Source: Prostheceraeus crozeri (Eukaryota > Platyhelminthes > Polycladida > Euryleptidae). From it: a DNA stretch of 64,000 nucleotides. This document shows, piece after piece, positions 46,374-57,889 of the stretch. How positions within the stretch are numbered: position 1 is the stretch's first letter; every line of letters begins with the position of its first letter. Made by a program: the position numbers and the translations under genes. The notes under the pieces were generated by a model. The model worked only from the letters and a program-made list of their open reading frames with translations, was not told the DNA's origin and did not search any database. Location of the stretch: assembly GCA_907163375.1 (NCBI GenBank), contig CAJQUW010010428.1, positions 62,001 to 126,000 of the forward strand, in the 5' to 3' direction.

Positions 46374-46959
46374 CTATATAATACAGTAAAACAATCTGAT
46401 TTCTATGGATGTATGCAGTCACTGACCTCACAGCTGATGTATTCTTTAAATCGTTCATTATCTCTGTAGTCATGCAACCGAGAAATGCGCGCGCAGCAAA
46501 TAAAAAAACCACGTGCCGAAGAATTCTTGCAAGAATCGATGTATTATTCGTCTAATGCCTAGTGTCTCTGTATCCCAGACAGATGAAAATATTCCTTCCT
46601 CTGTGTCCTAATAACAGGTCAATTCTACCTCAGCAACAAAGCTAGACGCACCGCATCTGGCGGACATTCCCGCGGTTTCCGACGATGATCTTGAACATTG
46701 ACAGTCGTCTAGACTAATTAGCCGACTTTGTTGCTGTGTAAGTGATACTATGGATGTAATTATTGGTGCGAACTAAATATGACGACCTAGATATGGCGTG
46801 GTATATAATAGAAAGCGCAAGAGCACGCATTAGTCACGATGAAACAAACGCGTTAATGAACGATCGTTATTTAGGTTATTACTTACCGCTACTGGAAGGT
46901 CCTGCGTACTGGTAGCGTGGCCCTGAAGATACCGCTAGCGAATGGCACCAATCCCCGAT
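46374..46959. other. Unrecognised sequence
   Basis: No gene supported. A short minus-strand frame (46512-46270) overlaps the gag remnant and is not credible. Confidence 0.3.
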
Positions 46960-47265
46960 ATTTGAGTTACGCCCAAACTTAGTGAAGCCTATAGGTGTAA
47001 CCCACGGTGTATCGATTTCCACCTCCAAGCCGATACTAGGAATATCCACCAATGCGAATGCGACTAGCAATCCCAATGATTAGTTACACCCAAACTTAGA
47101 AAAGTCTATAGGTGCAACTAAGGAATATCAATTCACCACTAATTCAATAACTTACAGAAATGTCCACCGGTCAGAATCCAACTATCAATTCCAATGACTA
47201 GTTACGCCCAAACTCAGAAGAGTCTATAGGCGCAAACTAAGGAATATCAATTCACAACTAATTCA
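46960..47265. repeat. Diverged tandem repeat, about 118 bp, three units
   Basis: CCCAAACT(T/C)AG followed by TCTATAGG-GCAA or TGTAAC words recurs at about 46972, 47089 and 47207. Each unit also carries AATATCA/TCCACC words. Units have diverged considerably. Confidence 0.6.
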
Positions 47266-47800
47266 ATAACTGGTCAATTCCATAAATTATGTACTCTAAG
47301 TCGAAAAAAATTAAAGTTATCAGAATACTACAATTCTAGCAGAGCTACTTCTGGAGACAGTAAAGAAGTTATACCTACCCAGGTTTCATTATTTTGGGTC
47401 AATACGAGTAACTGTGTTTAAATAGTGGAAAACTATGTGCCTTTTTACGACAAATAAAAACAATAAAATGTGTCATCTTACAAATAGAGTCATAAACCTA
47501 TACAGAAATACGCAAGCCCTTTCTTCAATGTCTATTTCTCATCAGTGATAAGTACACTTGAAAATTATACCTAGCCTTCATTCGGAAAGTTTGCATACTT
47601 ACCTGTTAGACCGAATTAAAGATATTTACTTTAATATTTGAGACCGTCACGGAAAAAATCAAATTTTTTATCTCACATCCACGAATCTTGGAATATTCAG
47701 TTGAAAATTCATATTAAACAAGAAGACGGTCATTCTCAACTTCTGATACAACATTGCACGCTTTCCTTTATTTTTTCTGTGTATTTCCTAAAATTAAAGA
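47266..47800. other. AT-rich stretch with repeated GAGACCGTCACG
   Basis: GAGACCGTCACG occurs at about 47640 and again at about 47806, just before the transposase-like remnant. It could mark an element end, but I found no partner on the far side. No open frame supported. Confidence 0.3.
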
Positions 47801-47990
47801 AATTGAGACCGTCACGACAGTGTTACTAAGACTGAGATATATTGAGTAGTATGGCACGTTATCCATTTCATCATGCGACATGTTAATGACACGACCTCAT
47901 CTACAAGACTTTTTTTAGGTTTCTTCGTTAACCACGCTACTGTGACGTCATTTCCCCCATTTGAATGGTCCCTTACATTGAGGAACATTC

Positions 47991-49114
47991 TTGTTTGATC
48001 GTCGACATCAATGCCACCCAAGTCGGACAAAGAGAGGGGCCGCGGCATATAGAAAACGGAAAGGTGCTGCGTTGAGGGAGAAAGAGTGCTTACGAAGTGA
48101 AAGAAGAAGACGCAACATGACAGAAGTGGACAAAGAAAAGCATCGGATGGTTGCAAAAATGTCAGCGAGAAGAAAGAGTGCAAGTAAGCAAGCTGAAAGA
48201 TCTCCTTCAACCTCAACAGTGACAGTTCCATACAAATCGCGGTCATCAGAACAGAAAGCTATAATCAAAGCAACGAGGGCACTTCCAACTTCTCCAAAGA
48301 AGCGCAAGTACGTAGTGAAAGGCTTAAACAGCATCTTCAACGATTCAGAGGAATGTGCATCACCTATGATCGAACGACGAGGAAGACCATCCTTAAATGA
48401 TGACATTTCTGAAAAAGTGAAGTCTTTTTTTGTCGAGACGATATTTCTTTCTGTTCTCCTGGAATGCGTGATTTCGTATTGGTTGACGGTGAAAACCTTC
48501 AACGGCGCTATCTTACTATGAGTGTATCCGACGCTTAAAATCTCTTCGTGGAGGAACATGGTGTATTAATGCATCTTTCAAAATTTGCAGCACTCCATCC
48601 AAAGCACGTGACGTCTTTCACGAAAACACCTATTTTTTCATGCGGATGTATTAAACACATAAATTTCATCACAGTGTGCAACGCCTTAGCAAAAGCAATG
48701 GAGTTTGCAAAATACTCTGACACCTGGATTGCAGACAATGTTCTTTGCAAGCCTAGAACGAGCGACTGTGAGAAGCTGAAATGTGTGGATTGTCTGAACT
48801 GCCGCAACTTTTTGATCCAGTCACCATCTGATTCTGTCACATGAGACGAAATATCTTTTAAATTGTGGAAGAAGCAGCCGCTCATTCAGTCCAGTGTGAC
48901 CCAAACCGTCGGCGAATGCTACGAACTTTCCGTACACGACTTGATGTCCGACTTCGTCAAGCATCATCTGATCAAGCGAAACCAAGCCAAACTTTATCAA
49001 GAAATGAAAAGTGAGCTACAGCCTGGAGACCTTTTACTCCACTTCGATTTCAGTGAGAACTACACATGCATTTCTCAAGATGTCTCAGTACCTTGGCAAA
49101 AACACCCGTTTTAA
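47991..49114 (+). pseudogene. Transposase-like protein, N-terminal half, broken
   Basis: The frames in order read: a basic coiled-coil region (RKRKGAALREKECLRSERRR, then MTEVDKEKHRMVAKMSARRK); RGRPSLNDDISEKVKSFF; in a shifted frame CRDDISFCSPGMRDFVLVDG and ENLQRRYLTMSVSDA; after a stop, HLSKFAALHPKHVTSFTKTP and later CGCIKHINF; CEKLKCVDCLNCRNF; and LWKKQPLIQSSVTQTVGE followed by LLLHFDFSENYTC. This series (ARHPKHV, C-C-H-N, DFSENY before EIQSAHW) is, from memory, a widespread uncharacterised family in cnidarians, insects and flatworms, behaving like a DDE-type transposase. The copy ends just after DFSENY, before the rest of the core. The protein at 3379-4234 looks like the C-terminal part of the same family. 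Confidence 0.6.
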
Positions 49115-49252
49115 TAGATGTAGCAAGATGGATAGTGCTAGGCTAGCACTGTCTTGTCGCTAGTGGTGGACTGTCATATTGCGAGTGATGAGGGCAGTGA
49201 CTATCCCAGTGCTAACCTAATAATAATAATGATAACAACAATAATAATTAGC

Positions 49253-49325
49253 GAGCGGGTGGCACAGTGGTTACTGTCTCTGGCTATGGTCCAGACGTGC
49301 CTGGGTTCGAACCCGCTCCCAGTCA
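49253..49325 (+). ncRNA. tRNA-like segment (SINE head)
   Basis: TGGCACAGTGG matches the RNA polymerase III A box and GGTTCGAACCC the B box, about 50 bp apart. GAGCGGG at the start can pair with CCCGCTC at the end as in an acceptor stem. The T-stem does not pair cleanly and no CCA-proximal context supports a working tRNA, so I call it a tRNA-derived SINE head or LINE 5' promoter. Confidence 0.6.
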
Positions 49326-49338
49326 CTAATTAATTTCG

Positions 49339-49545
49339 GCCGGGTGTGTGGCTAGCACCTGTAATCCAGCTACCTGGAGGCCCTTGATGATGGATCCAGT
49401 CACCTATTAACTATATAAACACCTATTAATTCCAATATATAATATAACCCACAATAATAATAACCCATAAGTGCCACACCGGGAGTTCGAAGTGGTGAAC
49501 TCCTTAATCTCGCTATGCCCGCCCAATACCCAATGAAGAATAGAG
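49339..49545 (+). ncRNA. 7SL (SRP) RNA-like segments
   Basis: GCCGGGTGTGTGGCTAGCAC followed by CTGTAATCCAGCTACCTGGAGG closely follows the 5' Alu domain of animal SRP RNA (GCCGGGC..GTGGC..GCCTGTAATCCAGCTAC..GGAGG). After about 90 bp of AT-rich sequence, GGGAGTTCGAAGTGGTGAAC and TCGCTATGCCC resemble the later 7SL stretch that precedes GCTATGCC. The insertion between the blocks and poor 3' match argue for a pseudogene or 7SL-derived repeat, not a working SRP RNA gene. Confidence 0.5.
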
Positions 49546-49599
49546 TATCAATCAATTGTCATACCGGAACAGGCGTCGCCCGGGTTACCAAGGCCTGCG

Positions 49600-49884
49600 T
49601 TGAATGTTGGGAATCCAGGACGTTCAAGCGGAAGGGCTACTGGAGAGAATAAACATCGTAAACGCCAGAGAAGAAAATGGTCACATGCCGACAACGCCCA
49701 TGTAATTGAGTGCTACTTACTACAAGAGTCGTCCGGACGAAAGGGGATATCGCAAGCGTATGCACGATATATGGAAACAAATGCACCCAGAAACGACTAT
49801 GACAGAGCAAGGCCTCTTGAATCAAAAGCGATCGATTGTGAAGAATAATCTGCTGAACCAAGTATCACAACCAACTGTGGGAAA
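49600..49884 (+). pseudogene. R4-like LINE, N-terminal Myb-like domain
   Basis: RKRQRRKWSHADNAHVIECY and, after a frameshift near 49715, YYKSRPDERGYRKRMHDIWK form the Myb-like DNA-binding region used by this LINE group. Then TEQGLLNQKRSIVKNNLLNQ follows. The text ends SQPTVGN at the hAT insertion and resumes at 59290 with NEVEDDNDSMPSRQDDDEV. Confidence 0.65.
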
Positions 49885-50209
49885 CAGGGCTGGGGTGTCG
49901 GTGTCGTGCCCTTTTTCCCGGTGTCGGTGTCGTGATCTTTAGGGACGACACCGACACCGACCTTAAATTTTAGCTGGAAAAATAAATTGTTTTATCGCAC
50001 AAGGATTTCCTTCTCTTTGCAAATAGTCATATTTTCACTAAAACCCGCCCAGAACGGTACGTTCGAAAACTTGACATGAACGTTCACATTAAGCCTCAGA
50101 GAAGTGCGTAACGTTTCAATACTTGAGTAGAACTTCAATACGAAAATTAATATAAGTTCGCAAGGTACGTTCGTGCTTTCGACGTTAAAAAGTACGTTCG
50201 CGTAGTATG

Positions 50210-52323
50210 CACAAATTATATATTGCCCCTCTTGTTAATTTCACGAATTCTATGATAAATTGATCCCCAAGGAAGTTAGAAAAATTATCATTACAATTTT
50301 ACAAATGGGCTTAATGAATATATGGCGTCCATTAATAAAAGATCTGCAAATAAGACCTAATAATTGCAGTACTCCTCGTAATTGGTATCCCGCCGAGCAA
50401 GCTTTGTCCGCGGACAAAACGGGTAAGAAATGGACATCCGTCGGTCTTCCATTAACTCACACTTTTGTCCGCGAGACTACGGATAAAGAACGGCAGTATA
50501 CGGAAATCCATCGGGCTTCCGTTTCTCGGACTTTAAATTCATGATTTACGGACGCTTCACGGAATAGAAACGGTTGCGCATGTCCGGAAATTTCCGTGTA
50601 AATTCTGATGTAATATACATACTTGTTCTGCTTAAACTTATCGAATGCTACTTGATTCGTTTTTCTTTTAGTCCTCTTTTTGGTTTTATCAAACAACATC
50701 TAAGTCGAACGTTTGCTGAAAGCCTGGATGCAGATCACATTCCAGAATATTTTGTGGTCTAGCGATGAACTAAGATTGATGATGTAATTCGGCATCTTGT
50801 TTTAAGTATTATTAAATCGAAGCGTTTAGTTTTATGCTTGATTGCATTCTATGTTTCTACTTTTGCCGAAGTGTGCGAGAGTACACCGTAGGCCGCCAGA
50901 CTCGAACGCGTGCATAATTTCGACAGGAATATTATTTTTTTGCGTAACATGTAATAACCAGGGCAATTTTTTGCTATTTTTATAACTATGATTTCAGTGA
51001 GCATAATAAGTAAAGAACATCGCCGTGCATGCATTGCGTTCATTTCAATTTCTTTTCTATCGAATCCTTGTGTTGTGCATATCGGGCGATCTTGGAAGTG
51101 TGAGTTGTGTCCAATTCATTTTGACGGGCGGTAATGTCACTCATGAACCATATGCTTGCGTCTGCAAAGGCAATCTAGTCACTCTGTTACTAATACAATT
51201 GCCTTTGGTTGTGATTCAGCTGAAGCAAATGGCGCGCGCGAATTTTCTGTTTGACGCGGCATAAGCACTTTTTCACACACGACACGCATTTTCAAGCAGC
51301 GCAATGTTTTGCTATCTTGTGATCGATCGCCCCTTTCGCTTACGTGATTGGCCAGGCCGTGAAGCGCAGTCAACGCCGGCAACTTGCAGAGGGAACAGGG
51401 AACAGCCGATCATCAACTTTCACAATTGCAGGCGAATGTCGACTGAGAAAATTGACTTGGTTATCTCAATGTCTCACCGTTGAAGGTGGATGTGATTTAT
51501 TCAATGCTTAATATATATCTGATTCAGTGTGGTGCAGTTTGGAGAACAATTCAACGTCGTCTAATGGCATTTCACACCGATTTATTCCTCACAATCTAAA
51601 TTAACTGACTGTACATCTTATGCCGTGAATAATTTTCTAGTCAGCCTGAATACAGGTCTGAATTTGCACTACATTCAATGGAAAATTGGTTTCCTGTGAT
51701 GATCTTAGTGAGTCCTAGTCGTGGCCATTAGTATTCCAGACCCCAACAGGCAGACAACGAAAAACAGCTCAATGTTGTCGACTTACTTCCATCTGCCATT
51801 GTCACTAGATACATGTCTTCTGCATCAACGATATTGACAAAATGGTAAGTCGGAAATTCCCTATCAATTTCTATTTGCAGTCATGTTTCTTAACAATAGA
51901 CTGTATTGCAGTCACATTAAAAACAGCAGGGCTCTTAAGGCCTAGACTATATTGTATGATAATATTTGATCATGCGTAACAATCGCGCCTTATGGATCCA
52001 TGCGATTTGAATAGTTTTCCCAGTTCTTGGGGCGGATTTCACATCATAATTGACATGGTGACTGGTACATACAGTGTAATCATAATTTAACTATTTCATG
52101 AACTGCACAACTGGATTTTCCACTAAACGTTTGAATTTTCATTGTTTACGCAATACGTATGGAGTTGAAAATTATAAGGATTGATTTTTGCTAATAGATT
52201 TCAATTTTTCATTTCATCACAGTATGGGACAATCGTGGAAATCTTATACATGATCGAAGTCTTACAACATAGTTGAAATTACGAATATGGCATACAAGGA
52301 CAGCATAGACAAACTATAGGACA
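50210..52323. other. Left interior of the inner element, no gene recognised
   Basis: 50395-50600 is relatively CG-rich, with repeated TCCGCGGAC/CGGAC words and an open frame at 50260-50544 (TDKERQYTEIHRASVSRTLN) that I do not recognise. The rest is ordinary AT-rich sequence. Confidence 0.35.
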
Positions 52324-53309
52324 CAGGGCTGTGGAGGCGGAGGCGTAAAAAATTGGCCACCTACGGCTTTCGAAATTTTAATGAATGATGTGATTTGATA
52401 TAATCCTATTATTTGATGTTATTTAATATACATTTGTTATAAATGCAATTTATGCCACCCAATATAAAAAATTACTGAATGAAGTTTGGATACCGTACAT
52501 GTCCTCCATTGAATAGATTCCATTGGTTTACTACCGTACAAGTAATTCATCAGTCGTCTGTAGTGTATTTAGTAGTTGTAGTGTCCGCTATTCAATAACA
52601 GAAGTAAATCTATGAAAACATATGGTGCGAATTCGGCTATTGTGATTTTAGTTACTTCGGCGTTTGGACACCATCACCGCCGTTTCCTTTGATTAATAAA
52701 TGAATTTTCATTAATTAGTGGGTATTGTATAGGCAACAGCTAGCCGACCATGTCTGTGAAGTAGATCCATTAAATTAACTTTCTGATTAATGAAATGTAG
52801 ATCTAGGCTGGTTGAGAAAACATGAACTCATAGAAATCGACCATAATCCGATCTTTATATGAACGTCATATTTGTTATGTTGCTTTACCAGACTACGTGA
52901 GGGTCTAGCTATACGCATGATGTTCATGAAAAATGGATTGCCATTGCACTCCAAATTATTTAACAGTACTATAGAAGGCTACTACTACAGTAGTAGCCTT
53001 CTATAGTACTGTTCAATAATTCGGAGTGCATGAATCTGGTTGGGTACTGGGGTCAAAGATGAACATCTATGACAGCAGTACCCAACCAAATTTGTAGACT
53101 ACCGTAGGCCTACCGTGTTAAGAATAGCAAGATTAATCATCAGTGTGTAGAACTAGACCGACAACGAAAAATTAATTATATCGTATAGCATCATATCACC
53201 TTTATACCATGTTATTATTATAACTACAGCTGGTATATATTATACTATATTATTGCTGAGGTCTGAGGCGGAGGCACTTTTCAAATAGGCCGCCTCGAAC
53301 ACAGCCCTG
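52324..53309. mobile_element. hAT MITE, 986 bp, with large internal palindrome
   Basis: The ends are CAGGGCTGTGGAGGCGG and, in reverse, CAGGGCTGTG; a perfect 8-bp duplication ATAGGACA flanks it (52316-52323, 53310-53317). GGAGGC is doubled inside the left end. A palindrome with about 41-bp arms and almost no loop is centred at about 52988 (AGAAGGCTACTACT against AGTAGTAGCCTTCT), and a weaker pair (GGTTGGGTACTG and CAGTACCCAACC) follows at 53037-53090. Non-coding. Confidence 0.85.
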
Positions 53310-53753
53310 ATAGGACATGCGTAAAGACAGTGAATACATTTGAATCGATGTGTCAGTTCATGCATCGAATTCATTTTATAATTCTAAAAATTTCTGTCGA
53401 TGTTACATCTTGACTGGTGAAAGGCTTTTTTATACTACGGTGTTTTAGGTAAGTTTTAATGAAATTCGTTTCTATCAATGTTGTCCTTTGGTTTTAGTGT
53501 TTTTTAATGGTAAACAGCGTAGTGAAAATCTCGGGTGTCAAGATTGGACCCGTAAATTTCTTTTTCAACGGTTAAACTGATGTGAATTAGTCAATCCGTT
53601 AACATGGGTAACCGACAAACAACATTATCTTGCTGCGTAAACATAACATTTCAAATAATGTAATAATTCTCGTAATAATTTCCCCTCTAACACATGCAAT
53701 AATGATTATCAAAAATATCCACTCTAGTTCCCATCACAAAAGACTTTATCAGC

Positions 53754-54167
53754 GTGGCGAGGGCATCTTCGAAGGTGTATCAACAGGAATTGGAGGAAGA
53801 AAGGAAAAAGGCGGAAAAACTTAAACAGGAAAAGAAAGAACGCGAAGAAAAAGAAATTCAAGCAGAAAAGGAACACGATGAAAAAATAGAAAAAATGGAC
53901 GCGCAAATATGTCTTATTGCGAAAGACGAAGAAAACATAAACGTTGAAACGTCGAGAGCCAATCTTCTATTAAAGGATGCACAAACCCGTCTCGATGAAA
54001 GCATAAAAAAGAATGATATGGATGGCATCAGTATAGCATCAGATCTTTTGCGATTGGCAAAAGAAAAAATCGAAACATCCGCAAAGAAGCAACTTGAATT
54101 ACAGAATAAAAAGCGGCAGCTCATGACAACTTACCACGAAATGACAATAAAGAAAAAAAGACTGTAA
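53754..54167 (+). CDS. Coiled-coil protein of unknown role
   Basis: This 138-codon frame lacks an ATG at its start (it opens with GTG), so it may be an exon; the first internal ATG is about 45 codons in. It is almost wholly helical and charged: EEERKKAEKLKQEKKEREEK, then EHDEKIEKMDAQI, LKDAQTRLDESIKKNDMDGI, and LRLAKEKIETSAKKQLELQ, ending MTIKKKRL. A heptad-like coiled coil is likely. Similar glutamate/lysine-rich frames occur as accessory proteins in invertebrate DNA transposons, but I cannot name a family. Confidence 0.45.
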   Translation: MARASSKVYQQELEEERKKAEKLKQEKKEREEKEIQAEKEHDEKIEKMDAQICLIAKDEENINVETSRANLLLKDAQTRLDESIKKNDMDGISIASDLLRLAKEKIETSAKKQLELQNKKRQLMTTYHEMTIKKKRL

Positions 54168-54900
54168 TAACGAACTTCAACTCTGTTGATGAGAGATAGT
54201 TGACTGTAGTGATAGCAATTTGCTTGTCCTCATTTTTTGTATAGATTATTTAACTAGTGTCACATTTTCAGTTGTTGAACTTTTTAACTTTTTAGTGGAA
54301 AGATTGGACATTTTTACAAGTGTTTGTTTTGAAGTTTTCTGTTCGGTAAAGCTGTAAGTAAATTTTGTACAAAACTTTACAATTCACGAAGTATTTTTCT
54401 TAATTTCCAAAGACTGCTTTCTCCAATAACCGAGAAGTTTGTAATTTTTTAATAGTTGTTTTTTTATAATGAATGTCAATATTTTATAGCTCCCTACATG
54501 TACAAAATATTCATAAAGTTAAATAGCACTTGAACGTATTAATGCTTGTATTGGATGATAGTCGTTGACTTCAATTTTCAACGTATTTTACTTTGTCATT
54601 TACGTAATTTATCTACTTCTCATAATAAACCTACTTATTAATTGCAATCGAATTTACGTGAACGATCATATCAGTTTGGTTGGAGTTTCACATGTAATTG
54701 AACAAGATTGATGACATGATAAATTTAATTTCAATTAAACAATAATATGCCTATACATAATAAGATTATGAAAACCTATAAAAGCCTATATATTTTTTTG
54801 GGACCTATAATTTTAGCCTATATTCTCACTAAAATTCGTTGGGAGGCCTGACGTACATGCTACATGATAGCACAAACAAAAATCGGTAACCTTTCCTGCT
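54168..54900. other. AT-rich non-coding stretch
   Basis: Presumed 3' region of the coiled-coil frame. AATAAACC at about 54623 is a possible polyadenylation signal. Nothing else recognised. Confidence 0.3.
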
Positions 54901-54982
54901 AAGCTGAGCCCTCTGGGCGCCTGTTCTACATAGAACACTTGAAGCTGAGCCCTCTGGGCGCCTGTTCTACATAGAACACTTG
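54901..54982 (+). repeat. 41-bp direct duplication, two units
   Basis: AAGCTGAGCCCTCTGGGCGC plus the following CTGTTCTACATAGAACACTTG occurs twice back to back. Each unit contains the dyad GTTCTACATAGAAC. Confidence 0.85.
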
Positions 54983-55055
54983 AAGCGATCTTCAGAACTT
55001 TCTATATACATCATAGCATTCACTTTCTTGTCTGACGAACTATTTCAACCATATA

Positions 55056-55095
55056 AATTTCCAGGCAGGAAGTTCGACATTCCTGTCTGGAAATT
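55056..55095. repeat. Small hairpin
   Basis: AATTTCCAGGCAGGA is mirrored by TCCTGTCTGGAAATT around a 10-base loop. Confidence 0.6.
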
Positions 55096-55099
55096 ACAC

Positions 55100-56355
55100 T
55101 AGTGAAGTAGATATTTTCGCAGGCAACAACGTCTTATCAAGTCAATCATGCTAAAGTGCGACATTCATTATTTGGTTTAATGTATGTATTTCTTCTACTC
55201 TGCTTAGGCATTAAGCGATGTGTAATGCATAGATTCTCAATGCTAACCTTCTGTATTTCTACAAATCGTATTGTAAACCGGACAAGGCAATTTTTGAGAT
55301 CTTATAAAAGTCGTGTAGTTTGTCAATTTCTATTGATAAGCATGAAGTGTAGACCGTCAGCATTAGTTTTTGTCACAGATATCTTAGGAAAATTTGATAT
55401 TCCTCACGCATAGACTTCTGCTCTATGTTCCTGGTTTACACTACAGTTGTAGATCTCTATAAAATCTACACTTTCATTTTAATGGATTTCTAGATATAGT
55501 AAGTACGAGTAATTTTAAATCCTTATTCATATTTGGGATTTGTTTTGAGAAGTCGATTTAACCTACTTTTTGAGTATCGGTATAAATGACTGCATAATGG
55601 TAATACGTTATAACAAAATTGACTGCATTTCAGTATCGTTATTATAAACAAGGTTATGAAAAACGGAGAGTCAATATAAATGATCATGAAAAATTGATAT
55701 TCGGGTGTAACTAAAATCAAGAAAGATGAACAATATAAAATGTAAATGTAAGTAGACTGCTAATCTTACCGGGTGAAAAATGACAAAATTTGGTAAGATT
55801 TTATCGATAGTACTTCTTTTCAGATATTTTGCACAACTAGTGTACAGTATATTGATTATTCCAAGTCTTCTATTTTCATAGCTTAATGTATAAAACTACA
55901 AGTGAAAGTAAACAAAAATCATTGTCTTATTCTAATCATTATTCTTAATTGCCTAGTCCTTGGAGCACGAAAAATACATATTTCTGTGAAACTTAGGGCA
56001 TAAAATGAGACATGGACAAAATGTCCCGACCGTTACGATTTGGAAATGCCCGTCAATTTCTGAAACAAAATTCAATAGTCTGAAGGTGTGGCATCAATGA
56101 CGGACATAGTCTGAAGTGAACGTGAAGCTATTTTCAGGTTTGAATTCCAAGTAAAAGCTGTGAAATCCACTTACATATTCAAAAATTTCTGATTTCAAAT
56201 TTGTCAGCGCCCCAACCATAAGAAAACATTTTCTATTTATGCTAGGCAACGACTACAGATAGACACTATATTTTACCAACAACAAGCTTATTATCATACT
56301 TTATCATAAGCTTATTAACACGTTGCAACCGCTAACAACATAACATGCTAACAAG
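55100..56355. other. AT-rich interior, no gene recognised
   Basis: An open frame at 55156-55413 has no recognisable content. The words TGTCCCGACCGTTACGATT (about 56026) and GGTCCCGACCGTTACTCTT (about 56872) form a direct repeat that brackets the next feature. Confidence 0.35.
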
Positions 56356-56685
56356 TTGCAACCGCTTTCCGTCAGACGGGACGTGGCTTCACTTAGTCTC
56401 TTCTATCACTATTATTTCGTTAGAAGCAGCTCTACAGTAAATGAGTGCGTACCGAAGCCGAAGGTCTTCTCCCGAAGCACACGCAGAGCTACTACACCCA
56501 CCTGCTATCAAGTGAGCTTAGAACACAGTCGCACAGTTACTCGGTCGACTAGTTTCTTCGTTCGCACTGCGTTGGTTCGTTTCTTCGTTCGGCTTTGGAA
56601 TCAGCTCCCTCAATCCACTTTTCTTGATCAATACAACCTTGACAATTTCAAGAGACGTGTGAACCGGTTTCTGATGAGGGTTTAA
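56356..56685 (+). pseudogene. LINE RT C-terminal scrap
   Basis: The frame reads LSVRRDVASLSLFYHYYF, then an R/T-rich stretch, ALVRFFVRLWNQLPQSTFLD and YNLDNFKRRVNRFL. This is the characteristic end of many Jockey/CR1-like LINE proteins (HRRDVASLSLFYRYYHG ... FFPRTARLWNSLP ... NLxxFKxRVNxxL). No upstream polymerase remains, so this is a strongly 5'-truncated copy. The stop is followed by a 3' region containing the dyad CCCTAGCTG...CTAGGGG at 56795-56840. Confidence 0.7.
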
Positions 56686-57403
56686 AATAACTAACGCTAG
56701 ATGATCTGGTCTCCTTATCCCCGTCCCTAATCGTCTTTTACTTTATTTACAGGATTTGTTTTTTAAAAAAGACCTCTAGCAGCTTTTGAGTAACCCCTAG
56801 CTGTAGCTATGGCATTTTGCTGTGCTAGGGGTCAAATTATTCAGCAAGTTACAAGACGATTTGTTTCAAAGGTCCCGACCGTTACTCTTGTGGAGTTAAT
56901 TTTCTAACATGATGCATCTCATGTCTTGTTAGTTATACTAACCTAATAAAGAGTTGAGTGATATTAAGAAGTGTGTTGTGCGTCAAGTGTGAGGTGATTG
57001 AAGTGTGAAGACAGACTGTACTGCGGTAGTTCATGTTTTCTATTGATTTTCGGCTGAAGCTGTGTGATTGCTTTTGATTCGGTAAATGTTGTGTCGCGAG
57101 TGTTATCGAGTTTAACAATGAAACCGACACATGCAATTACATCGACCGAGAGAAGGCGCTGGACGCCGAAGACCCTGTCAAAGCCATTTTAACTTAACTT
57201 TATAACTCGGACCATAAAAAGTATCTCGAGAGAACTGCTATTTTTGCTACCATTTTGGACAAACGATAATGACTAATCTCTCTCGCCGCATGGTCAACTA
57301 CGTACTAACCTAATTTTTGTTTTCAGTTGTCGTCACGGAATGAAATGCTAACTATGGAGAAGATGAAAGAAGCATTCGCCGTCGTAATGCACTTGCAAAT
57401 GCG

Positions 57404-57808
57404 TTGCGTTATAACATTCCTGATTCGAAAAGAAGCCTAACAAGCAACATTTGGACTTGTCTCTATTCCCTGGCTCCGGCGTCAATATGGCAATTCTACT
57501 GTGGCCAGGGACAGTCCGGTAGTAAGAAAATCAGTTTCGCCGACAACTTGTCAATTATCTACAAATCATTAATTGTTGCTGTGATTCAAGGCACGCGCGT
57601 AGACCAAAAGTCCGTCACATCCGGTATCTCTGATGTCCTGAAAACGATGTCCAATCGTAAAGACGCGGTGCAATATCGTTCCAGCTACCGATTTATCGAG
57701 TCTCAGGCTGTATCTAGTGATGATTCTCAATATACACAAAGATCGGTCAGTGTTTCGGATTCGGAGGGTTCTGAAGGCAGTACCGTCATTATCAACAACA
57801 CTCCGTGA
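57404..57808 (+). CDS. Unrecognised protein, possible terminal exon
   Basis: The frame is open from about 57350 (GEDERSIRRRNALANALRYN) and has no ATG of its own; TTTTCAG at about 57327 may be an acceptor, but a stop lies just after it in this frame. It reads IWTCLYSLAPASIWQFYCGQ, then KKISFADNLSIIYKSLIVAV and VTSGISDVLKTMSNRKDAVQ, and ends with a serine- and aspartate-rich tail. I do not recognise the family. Its position in the right half of the putative inner element suggests element cargo. Confidence 0.4.
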   Translation: MRYNIPDSKRSLTSNIWTCLYSLAPASIWQFYCGQGQSGSKKISFADNLSIIYKSLIVAVIQGTRVDQKSVTSGISDVLKTMSNRKDAVQYRSSYRFIESQAVSSDDSQYTQRSVSVSDSEGSEGSTVIINNTP

Positions 57809-57889
57809 TGTAGTCAAGCTTTCATCAACATTCATGTATTCTCATGTCACCTCGAATGTTTTGATGATTAAAAGTGAAGCTTCTTATTG

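Noticed and set aside
47812-48559. Minus-strand frames opposite the transposase-like remnant
   Set aside because: The plus strand carries recognisable family motifs; the minus frames do not.
49253-49325. A functional tRNA gene
   Set aside because: A and B boxes are present but the T-stem does not pair and the context is repetitive. SINE-like origin is more likely.
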